The notes beneath the pieces are model-generated. The model was not told the DNA's origin and did not search any database. It saw only the letters and a list, made by a program, of their open reading frames with translations. Below, piece after piece: positions 54,733 through 63,100 of a stretch of DNA of 64,000 bases (position 1 is the stretch's first letter; every line of letters starts with the position of its first letter). This DNA is from CALECP01 sp964389925 (GTDB lineage: Bacteria; Chloroflexota; Anaerolineae; Promineifilales; Promineifilaceae), in the NCBI GenBank assembly GCA_964389925.1, contig CAYMGE010000013.1, positions 1 through 64,000 of the forward strand. The letters are read 5' to 3'. The position numbers and the translations under genes are program-made.

Positions 54733-55059
54733 GTGCGGGAAGTTGTTGTGGAAAAGTTCCCAATTTTTGTAAAAGACCGATTGGGTCACACAATCTATTT
54801 GACGGATGAAAGATGGGATCATGCGCTCGATCATCCGGGAATGTACGATGATATTCTTGACTATATTCTGCAAACAATCAGGCAAGGTACGCGCAAGCAA
54901 GACAAATTTAGCAGTGCAAAGTTCAAATACAGCCACGCATTTACCGATTTACCACCGTTTTATACGCATGTTGTCGTCGTGGTTAAATTTGGTTGGCGTG
55001 GAAGTCCATCGGCCGAAAACAACTTTGTCCTAACCGCGTATCTGGTCGAAAAATGGTGA
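54733..55059 (+). CDS. Small protein upstream of a DUF2283 gene, possible toxin-like module
   Basis: A 108-residue protein starting at GTG; a GTG at 54748 with GGGA upstream is as likely. Core text is YLTDERWDHALDHPG, then IRQGTRKQD and YTHVVVVVKF. The first motif is common in small cyanobacterial and Chloroflexota proteins found directly before DUF2283 genes, as here (4-base gap). Such pairs look like toxin-antitoxin or phage-derived modules, but no activity is proven for this one. It lies inside the segment bracketed by the E1 3'-end repeats. Codon use is poorer in GC than that of the neighbours. Confidence 0.62.
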   Translation: MREVVVEKFPIFVKDRLGHTIYLTDERWDHALDHPGMYDDILDYILQTIRQGTRKQDKFSSAKFKYSHAFTDLPPFYTHVVVVVKFGWRGSPSAENNFVLTAYLVEKW

Positions 55060-55063
55060 TCGA

Positions 55064-55429
55064 ATGAAAGCATTACACTATGATATTGAAGGAGACATTC
55101 TCTCTGTAACGTTCGCAGAAGATACTGGGCTGGCGACTGTCGGTGTCGAACTGTCTGATAACATCGTCGTGTATTATGATCCCGAAACAGAACAACCGCT
55201 CAAACTTATTTTGATTAGTTATCAAGCGATGGTTCACGCCAGCGCAAAAATGCCGATTGAACTCGACGGCATCGACAAATTACCCAAACAAAGACAGGCG
55301 ACTATTGCGCGAATGTTGAGCCGTTCTCCATTGACGACATTTCTACAACTGGAAGTGCATTCCCCCTCTATGACGCACCTGCCACAACTGTTTGCCTCAA
55401 CTGCGTGGCAAGCCACCATAGCAGCTTAA
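55064..55429 (+). CDS. DUF2283 family protein
   Basis: A 121-residue protein. The first 50 residues are a DUF2283 domain (MKALHYDIEGDILSVTFA, then VELSDNIVVYYDPE and a LILISYQAM strand). The remaining C-terminal stretch is longer than usual for the family and has a TTFLQLEVHS segment. DUF2283 proteins are small, often follow a gene like the one at 54733 and may be the antidote part; this is inference. Its stop lies 12 bases before the second copy of the E1 3' end. Confidence 0.75.
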   Translation: MKALHYDIEGDILSVTFAEDTGLATVGVELSDNIVVYYDPETEQPLKLILISYQAMVHASAKMPIELDGIDKLPKQRQATIARMLSRSPLTTFLQLEVHSPSMTHLPQLFASTAWQATIAA

Positions 55430-55440
55430 CTCGTTTTTGC

Positions 55441-55510
55441 TCCGATGAACGCCGTTGTCCCATCCGTCGAACGCATTCGCGCCGCGATGGACGAGCTTTT
55501 GAGTTACTGA
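55441..55510 (+). pseudogene. Relic: second copy of the E1 gene 3' end
   Basis: Reads LMNAVVPSVERIRAAMDELL and then a stop, matching the true end of the E1 fusion (54621-54690), with 8 base changes. There is no E1 sequence upstream of it, so it is a 3'-end fragment only. It overlaps the antisense remnant of the HNH gene. Confidence 0.85.
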
Positions 55511-55928
55511 CTTTCAAAGTCGGGTGGATGGAAGCCACTGATAACCCAGCGTTCACGAGCGACAAGCATCGTTGGGCGATTCATTTTGAGGCGAAGACCG
55601 TTCCCCGTGCGATGTCTGTTAGCCCGATAATTCTAGTTTTGTCCTCAGTCCACTCGAAATGCTCTCGCCAAAGTTGTAAGCGCGGGTTGAAAAGGTTAAC
55701 GACGTGATTGGTAAGCGGATCAATTGCCGAGGTTGCGGTCGATTTGCTCAAATTGCAATTTGCACATGAAAGACATAGATTATCGAGCGAATTGCCGCCG
55801 TTGGGGTCGATATGCTCGACGTGCATAGACTGTCTCGTATTGGCAATTGAAGTGTGGCAGTATTCACAGCACCCGTTGGCACGCTCAAAGACCCGCCGCC
55901 TTGTTTCAGCCCATGACAAGTTGCTCAT
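55504..55928 (-). pseudogene. HNH endonuclease, frameshifted near its end
   Basis: The open part (115 codons, 55581-55928) is an HNH nuclease: C-x2-C (CCEYCH), VEHIDPNGGN and LCLSCANCNLSKS form the metal and catalytic centre. It stops after RGTVFASK. In a neighbouring frame the expected family tail follows: LKMNRPTMLVARERWVISG and FHPPDFESQ, ending at 55504. One base lost near 55589 would explain it. The core domain is intact, so partial activity is possible. It overlaps the gene upstream (55925-56326) by 4 bases, and this pair is common in Chloroflexota and cyanobacteria. The tail crosses the E1 relic. Confidence 0.7.
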
Positions 55929-56326
55929 GACTGCATAATTCGTGGGGTCACAGGATAACCGCGCTGTTTTAAGATAGCGGCCGCCTCAGCTTTGCTTAGC
56001 ATTAACCGATCCCCGCGTTCAACTAAACGCTCCAGTTCTTGACGTTGCTGATGCGATAACTTGCCACGAGAGTTGAGCGACATCAACTGTTGTTGTCGCT
56101 GTTGTAGCGTTGTTGGCATCTGCTCTGCGGCAATAGTCAACAGCGTGTCTTGGGAAAGGTGATGCAAGGCAATCAGTTCTGCCTGTGAATCGAGTGGCAA
56201 TAAATGAAACGGATCATTGATCGAAGCGCGAAGCCGCTCAACAATCACAGCCTCAACGGGCTGCTGTGCCTCACGTGCGACTTGTCGAAAGTGTGAATAA
56301 ACGTCGTCAGGAATGGTCATTTGCAT
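55925..56326 (-). CDS. Small helical protein paired with the HNH gene
   Basis: A 133-residue protein, likely all helical, starting MQMTIPDDVYSHFRQVA with a region resembling ribbon-helix-helix or coiled DNA-binding antitoxin starts, then QRQQQLMSLNSRGKLS and a C-terminal KAEAAAILKQRGYP. It overlaps the HNH gene by 4 bases (ATGA) and is on the same strand, in the arrangement seen with many HNH genes. I do not recognise a function; a regulator or partner of the nuclease is a guess. Confidence 0.62.
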   Translation of the reverse strand: MQMTIPDDVYSHFRQVAREAQQPVEAVIVERLRASINDPFHLLPLDSQAELIALHHLSQDTLLTIAAEQMPTTLQQRQQQLMSLNSRGKLSHQQRQELERLVERGDRLMLSKAEAAAILKQRGYPVTPRIMQS

Positions 56327-56390
56327 GGCAAAGCTCCAATAGAACTATCTGTATGTGCATTATACATCATGGATTGAACTAGATTCACTT

Positions 56391-58559
56391 ATGAACCACG
56401 AAATCAAACTAACGACGCTCGGTGACGGTCTCACTGAAGCGGTATTGGCGCATTGGCTCAAGCGGGAAGGGGAGCGGGTTGAGAAGGGGGAACCGCTCTT
56501 TGAGATCGAATTGGACAAGGTGACGACAGAACATTCGGCCGATTTCAGCGGCACACTCACTCAAATCCTCGTCCCTGTCGGCGAAATCGTGACCGTCGGC
56601 AAACCACTTGCCATCATTGAGGCGACGACCGCCACACAACCCAAGCCAAAACAGAAGCCCCACATCACGCCTGTCGTGGCGCGGATGTTGGCTGAACATA
56701 ATCTCAACGTGGCACAAATTACGGGAACGGGGCGCAATGGTCGCATTTCGCGCAATGATGTTCGCGCCTATCTGGAAGCCCAGCAGTCGCAAGCTGTCGA
56801 GCCGCCACCTACTGCGCCACCGCTCCCTGCGCCGCTTCCCGTGACGACGGGGCAGGGTGTTCAAATCCATCTTGTGCAGGATGAGCGGCTCGACGCGCCA
56901 ACGACGGGGATAGGCGAACATCTCGCCGCGCTGCGTGCGCCAACTGAGGCAGCGTTACGGGCATTGGCGCGACAGTATGCGGCGCAGTTGACCGAGCATC
57001 GGCTGGCGGTGGTGGCGGGGAGTTCGGCCGAATTGCGCGACAAACTACTCGCCTACGCCAACGGTGAACAGCCGCACGGCAGCTATCAACAACGCGCCGA
57101 ATCAGCCCAAGTCGCCTTCCTATTTACAGGCTTTGGCTCCCAATACGTCGGCATGGGGCAACAACTTTACGCCACGCAACCCGTTTTCCGCCAACATGTT
57201 GACCAGTGCGCCGACATTCTCAAATCTCATTTAGACCGACCGCTCCTCTCTGTTCTCTACCCCAAAACGGGCGACCCTTCCCCAATTCAAGAGACACGCT
57301 ACGCCCAACCCGCCCTGTTTGCGATTGGCTACGCGCTGGCAAAGCTGTGGCTGTCGTGGGGGGTCGAGCCGACCGTCATGCTGGGGCATAGCTTGGGCGA
57401 GTACATTGCGGCGTGTGTGGCAGGGGTGTTTGGCGTTGAGGATGCGCTCAAACTATTGGTCAACGCGGCCGATTTGATGGCGCGACTGCCCGATCAGGGG
57501 GTGATGGTGGCGGCGTTTGGATCGGCCGATCTCATCCAACCGATCCTCGACCAACACGGCGGGCGCGTCTCACTCGCGGCGATCAACAGCCCACAGCGCG
57601 TCATCATGGCAGGATCATTGCGAGACGTTCAGCAAATTGTCGCCACGCTCAACGCGCAAAACATCCAAACGGTGCGCCTCAACATCACCGTCGCCTCCCA
57701 CTCCCCGCTCGTCGATCCCCTGCTCGACCCGTTCCGCACGGTGGCGCAGACGATCCCCTACGCCCCACCACAGCGACCCTACATCTCAAATGTCAGCGGT
57801 CGATTGGCTGGCAATGAGGTTGCCCATGCCGACTATTGGGTGCAACATCTCCGTCAGCCCGTTTTGTTCCAAAGCGGGGTTGAAGCAGCGTATCAGATGG
57901 GTTGCCGCCACTTTTTGGAGGTGGGATCAAAGCGTGAACTGGTTGGGCTGGCACAGCAGTGTGTGCCAGACGACACGACGTGGCTGGCGAGTTTGCGGCA
58001 GGGCGGCGACTGGTCAGAAATGAGCCGGGCGCTGGCGCAATTGTATGCGGCTGGTGTGTCGATCAACTGGCAAGCGGTTGACGCAAACGCGCAATCACAC
58101 CGCCTTACACCATCGTTTGAAACCCCACAAGTGGATACGCCACCCGCGCTTGAAACGATTGAGCCAACCGTTCAGGCTGACGCTCCTGCGCCATCAACGC
58201 TCATCGCCCAATTGCAATCGGCGACTCCCAAAAGCCGTGAGCGGTTGACGCGCCGCTTTCTGCACACGACGCTGACCGAGCTTGGCTTACAGCCACAGGG
58301 CAACCAGCAGGGCTTTTTTGAAATGGGGATCGATTCGGTGATGGCGGTTGAGTTGGCGGGGCGGCTTTCGGCCGAATTCGCCCAAACATTCCCCGCCACC
58401 CTCATCTTCAACTACGGAACCATCAACGATCTCGCCGCCCACCTCACCAGTGACGCTTTCTTTACGCACCACGCACCACGCACCACGCACCAACCCGACC
58501 TATCCAACGATGACGATCTCCTCGCCCTAATCGAACAAGAATTCGCCGCCAGCTTATAA
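56391..58559 (+). CDS. Hybrid protein: lipoyl domain, subunit-binding domain, PKS acyltransferase, ACP
   Basis: A 722-residue protein with a domain order I have not met before. Residues 1-80: lipoyl domain of E2 type with lysine K43 in IELDKVTTEHS. Residues 87-122: peripheral-subunit-binding domain (TPVVARMLAEHN, GTGRNGRISRNDV). Residues about 240-535: PKS acyltransferase with FLFTGFGSQYVGMG and S334 in GHSLGEY; it keeps the VASHSP motif in place of HAFH. Residues about 600-690: ACP with S649 in GIDSVMA. The E2 catalytic core is missing; AT and ACP stand in its place. So acyl from the E1 enzyme could pass from lipoyl to ACP. The ATG at 56391 fits the domain start; a GTG at 56355 is possible. 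The C-terminus has the docking-like ending DDDLLALIEQEF. Confidence 0.85.
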   Translation: MNHEIKLTTLGDGLTEAVLAHWLKREGERVEKGEPLFEIELDKVTTEHSADFSGTLTQILVPVGEIVTVGKPLAIIEATTATQPKPKQKPHITPVVARMLAEHNLNVAQITGTGRNGRISRNDVRAYLEAQQSQAVEPPPTAPPLPAPLPVTTGQGVQIHLVQDERLDAPTTGIGEHLAALRAPTEAALRALARQYAAQLTEHRLAVVAGSSAELRDKLLAYANGEQPHGSYQQRAESAQVAFLFTGFGSQYVGMGQQLYATQPVFRQHVDQCADILKSHLDRPLLSVLYPKTGDPSPIQETRYAQPALFAIGYALAKLWLSWGVEPTVMLGHSLGEYIAACVAGVFGVEDALKLLVNAADLMARLPDQGVMVAAFGSADLIQPILDQHGGRVSLAAINSPQRVIMAGSLRDVQQIVATLNAQNIQTVRLNITVASHSPLVDPLLDPFRTVAQTIPYAPPQRPYISNVSGRLAGNEVAHADYWVQHLRQPVLFQSGVEAAYQMGCRHFLEVGSKRELVGLAQQCVPDDTTWLASLRQGGDWSEMSRALAQLYAAGVSINWQAVDANAQSHRLTPSFETPQVDTPPALETIEPTVQADAPAPSTLIAQLQSATPKSRERLTRRFLHTTLTELGLQPQGNQQGFFEMGIDSVMAVELAGRLSAEFAQTFPATLIFNYGTINDLAAHLTSDAFFTHHAPRTTHQPDLSNDDDLLALIEQEFAASL
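58466..58492. repeat. In-frame CCACGCA tandem repeat in the hybrid AT-ACP gene
   Basis: Tandem CACGCAC units are translated as HHAPRTTHQ in the linker after the ACP. The same unit is intergenic at 19944-19975 and inverted in the coding region at about 63505-63530. Confidence 0.7.
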
Positions 58560-58573
58560 GTCGCGCTCGTTGT

Positions 58574-60019
58574 CTATGGCAGTTGAAGCCAACGCACCAT
58601 ATCACTCTCTAATTGCTCAAGGTTAATCACCATCGCATTGGCATCTTTCGCACGTTGGTGAGCCGTTTTAGTTAAGGCACTACGAGCGAAAAAGACATAA
58701 GACACCTGCCAAGGGTCTTTGCTAGGAAGGACTTTAGCTGTTTTATCAACGAGCTTATCAATGACCTTGTGTTCAACGAGTTGCCGTCCCCACTTACATT
58801 CACCCAATAAAATTTGTTTGGTGCGCCAATTGATGCCAACTACATCAATCTGGGCAGTTTTACTCCAGTGGCTACCAACACGGTCGAGAAAATAGGGCAA
58901 TTCGCCCTCATCATTTTTAACGTTGAGCCATTCTCGACAAATCTCTTCAAACGTGTGGGTTCCAATAAAGTCGGTCAGATGAGCACGTAAAAGATTGAGA
59001 ACGCGATTGAGGCGACCCCTCTCAATGTCACCCAGATAAGGCCGTAGAAAGCGAAAATAAAATCGCAGGTAGGCATCTGTAATGACATAGCGACCCCGTC
59101 GGCTACGTTCAGGATGCCGAACGGTTACGGGTATCAATCGTTCGACATACCCCAATTCCTTCAAAACAGAGAGGTATTTGTTTGTTTTCGTCGTCGCCAG
59201 ACCCGCCATCTTGGCAATATCTCCTAGCTTATGATGACCAGCGGCAATGGCTTCTAAAAGTGCCATGTAATTGCGCGGTTCATCTAACTGCTCCCGTAAC
59301 AGAAAAACAGCATCATTGAGCATTAGGTTGGTTGGCGTGATGAAATGCTCCTGTAGATTATTGACTAGGTTGAGTTGGTCATCAAAGAGTTCGAGATATG
59401 CGGGGATTCCCCCCGTCACGGCATAAACGGCAACCCGCTGTTCGGGTGTCATATTGGGTATAAACAACGACATCGCCCCAAATGAAAGTGGATGTAACTT
59501 CAACCTTGCTGTGGCACGACCGTAAAGGGGGGCTTGATAATCCAAAATGCCGCGTTGAATAATACCAGCCAACGATCCCGTCAGGATCAGAAAGAGATTG
59601 GTCGTTTTCAGTTGATGATCCCATACTTTTTGCAGGATGCTGGACGTTGCAGGATTGGCCTGCATCACGTAAGTAAACTCATCGAGAATCAAGACAAAAC
59701 GGCGTTCGGCCGCATATTGTGCGACTTGTGAAAAGGCCATCTCCCACGAATCATAAGAGAAAGTTGGTGTAAGCGGTGTGTTTGGACTGATATGCCGCAT
59801 CAATGCCTGCGAAAATGCCCGTAACTGGTTTGTGGTCGATGTCTGCGTCGCCATCCAATAGAGATAATCAGGCTCGTCTGGTGTCGTCGAAACCCACTGT
59901 TGAATAAGGCTCGTTTTTCCGATACGACGGCGACCATACAGAATGAGAAATTGCGCCCCTCGCCGCTGATAAATTTTATTGAGTTGTTTGAGTTCAAATG
60001 TACGACCAATGAATTTCAT
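58574..60019 (-). CDS. ATPase of the archaeal ATPase_2/DUF234 family
   Basis: A 481-residue protein. The N-terminal P-loop ATPase starts with FIGRTFELKQL and has Walker A YGRRRIGKTSL and Walker B VLILDEFTYVM. A winged-helix-like middle (LGDIAKMAGLATTKTNKYLSVL) and a C-terminal nuclease-like DUF234 region (LGECKWGRQLVEHKVID) follow. It is common in archaea and Chloroflexota with no proven function. Antisense, 14 bases from the hybrid gene's end and divergent from PKS2 with a 110-bp gap; like the gene at 47605 it is an intruder among biosynthetic genes. Confidence 0.87.
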   Translation of the reverse strand: MKFIGRTFELKQLNKIYQRRGAQFLILYGRRRIGKTSLIQQWVSTTPDEPDYLYWMATQTSTTNQLRAFSQALMRHISPNTPLTPTFSYDSWEMAFSQVAQYAAERRFVLILDEFTYVMQANPATSSILQKVWDHQLKTTNLFLILTGSLAGIIQRGILDYQAPLYGRATARLKLHPLSFGAMSLFIPNMTPEQRVAVYAVTGGIPAYLELFDDQLNLVNNLQEHFITPTNLMLNDAVFLLREQLDEPRNYMALLEAIAAGHHKLGDIAKMAGLATTKTNKYLSVLKELGYVERLIPVTVRHPERSRRGRYVITDAYLRFYFRFLRPYLGDIERGRLNRVLNLLRAHLTDFIGTHTFEEICREWLNVKNDEGELPYFLDRVGSHWSKTAQIDVVGINWRTKQILLGECKWGRQLVEHKVIDKLVDKTAKVLPSKDPWQVSYVFFARSALTKTAHQRAKDANAMVINLEQLESDMVRWLQLP

Positions 60020-60129
60020 TTTATACCACCCGTTAAGCTAAATGTCCTGCAAAGTATTATACTTTGGTGGACATTTAGCGCAAAGAACGCAACTGTCTCT
60101 CCTATACAGAATGCCCCTGATTCAATCCG

Positions 60130-63100
60130 ATGACCAATACATTGACCCCTCTCCAAAAAGCCGCCCACGCCATCAAACATCTGCGTTCACAGCTTGACGC
60201 GCTGCAACAACGCGCCCGTGAACCCATCGCCATCATCGGTTTGGACTGTCGCTTTCCGCACGCGAATAACCCTGCCGAATTTTGGGAACTGTTGCGCGAC
60301 GGCCGCGACGCGATGCGCGAAGTGCCAGCCGACCGTTGGGACATCGACGCACTGTACGATCCCGATCCAGCGGCCGAAGGCAAAATGTACGTGCGCGAGG
60401 CAGGCTTTGTGGACGGGATCGACCAGTTCGACGCACAATTTTTTGGCATCGCGCCGCGTGAGGCGATTGGGATGGATCCACAGCAGAGGCTTCTGCTCGA
60501 AGTCAGCTATCACGCGCTCGAACACGCGGGACAAGCCCCCGATCAACTGCGCGATACGCCAACGGGGGTCTTTGTCGGCGTGAGCTTTGACGACTATTTG
60601 CAAATCAGCTTGCCCCACAACGACCCCGTGAATCTGGACACCTACACCGCGCTGGGCAACTATCACAGTGTTGCGGCGGGGCGCATCGCCTACACACTGG
60701 GCTTGCAGGGGCCAGCGATGCAGTTGGATACGGCATGTTCGTCGTCACTGCTGGCGGTGCATCTGGCGGTGCAGAGTTTGCGGCGCGGCGAGTGCGATAT
60801 GGCGTTGGCGGGTGGGGTCAATTTGATGCTGTCGCCTGTGCCGACAATTGGATTTTGCAAGTTGCGGGCGTTGGCTCCCGATGGACGCTGTAAGACATTT
60901 TCGGCCGAAGCCAACGGCTACGCACGCGGCGAAGGGTGCGGCATCGTCGTCCTCAAGCGACTGTCTGACGCACAGGCCAGCGGCGACAACGTTCTCGCCG
61001 TCATTCGCGGCAGTGCGGTCAACCACGATGGCGCGAGCAGTGGTCTGACCGTCCCCAACCAGCAGGCGCAGGAAAAGCTGATCCGCCAAGCGTTGCGCGA
61101 TGGCGATGTTGCCCCGCATGAGGTCGGCTACGTCGAGGCGCACGGCACGGGAACGTTGCTCGGTGATCCGATTGAGATCGCTGCCCTGCAAAATGCGCTC
61201 AACCAACAGCGTGAACAGCCGCTCTACGTCGGGTCGGTCAAAACGAATATCGGTCATCTCGAATCGGCCGCTGGCATCGCTGCCCTCATCAAAACTGTTC
61301 TCGCCCTTCAGCACCAGACGATCCCGCCCCATCTCCACTTTGACACACCCAATCCGCACATTGGTTGGAACCAGACCCGCGTCCCCACCGAGTTGACCGC
61401 ATGGGATGGACAGCGCATCGCGGGAGTCAGCTCCTTTGGCATCAGCGGCACGAACGTGCATTTGGTTGTGGGGGATGCACCTGAGCAAGAAGTCGGACTT
61501 TTCCGAAAAAGTCCGACTTCTCACATCTTGACGATCAGTGCCAAAACGGAAGCGGGATTACGCGAACGCATCGCGCAGATGCAGATGGTTTTGGCGACGA
61601 GTGAGGCCGCGCTGGAAGATATTTGCTTCACGGCAAACGCAGGACGCGCTCACTTTGAGAAACGTGTCATCGTCACGGGACGGACGCGGGAAGAGGTGCG
61701 GACAGGGTTGGCTTCGGCCGAAATTCACACCCCCACGACCCAACCCACCATCGCCTTCCTCTTTGACGACACCGTTCGCACCGTTGACCCCGCCATCACC
61801 CACCCCGCCTATCGCGCCGCCGTTGAACAATGCCGCGCCATGCCGCCAGCATTTGTGGCGCAGTACGCACTGGCGATGGTGTGGCAAGCGTGGGGCGTTG
61901 AACCCGCCGCCGTTGTCGGGCGCGGTGTGGGGGAATATGTGGCGGCGTGTGTCGCTGGGATTATGGATGTGGCAACGGCGGGGCGCTTGCTCAACGGCAC
62001 TGCCAACGGGCATCTGACGCTCAACGCGCCGCAAATCGACTTTGTGTCGAGCCGCACGGGGGCGGTCGCCAATCGGGATGTGACGACGGTGGCGTATTGG
62101 CAACTGCGCGGGGATGCGTGGGGTGAGGCGATTGCATCGGCCGAAAAAACCATCGGCTGTGACCTACTCCTAACGATGCAAAACGGAGTCGTGCCGCAAA
62201 TCGCCCTGCTCTATCAGCGCGGCGCAACTCTCAACTGGTCAGCTATTCAGACGGGCAAACGCATCCCACTCCCGACGTACCCCTTCCAGCGCAAGCGATA
62301 TTGGGTACAGCCCAAAGCGGTCACACCACAGCCGACCCCAGACGCACATCCACTACTCGGCAAGCGCATTCGCTCGGCCGCTTTCCGCAACGGCGAGATC
62401 GTTTTTGAGAGCCAACTCACCGCCAATCAGCCCACCTATCTTCGCCACCACACCGTCTTTGGTAACACTGTCCTGCTCGGCGCGGCCTATCTCGACATGG
62501 CACTGTCAGCCGCGCAAACGGTTGCGCCGCACGCGAGCCTGTCCGATGTCGCCATCCAGCGGGCGTTACTGCTTGACGACACGCCGACGACGGTGCAAAC
62601 GATTTTGACCCCCAATGGAGATGACCGCTGGCAATTTGAAGTGGTCAGCGAACAGGGGGAGACATGGCACGTTCACGCGGCGGGGGAAGTCGTGGCGAAT
62701 GCGCCCGCGCTACGCGAGGAGATCGGGGAGTGGCGGCGGGTTCAGATGGGGGAAGGGATTTCGGCCGAAATCTACTACCAACAACTCGACCGCAACGGCC
62801 TGACCTACGGCGAAAATTTGCAAGGGATTCAACAGCTTTGGATGGCTGGTGACACCGCGCTGGGCGACATCAAGCTCCCCGCGCCGTCCGCTGATCCGTA
62901 TCAACTGCACCCCGCCCTGCTCGATTCAGCGCTTCAAGTGGTGATGACCGTCCTGCCCGACGAGACTGCGTACATGCCCGTCGCCATCGAGCGTGTTGTG
63001 CTTTATCGTCGGCCGACTGCGCGACTTTGGAGCTATGTCAAACGCCGCCCCGCTCAACAGGATAAAACTTATACGCTCGATGTGACCCTGTTGACCCCAG

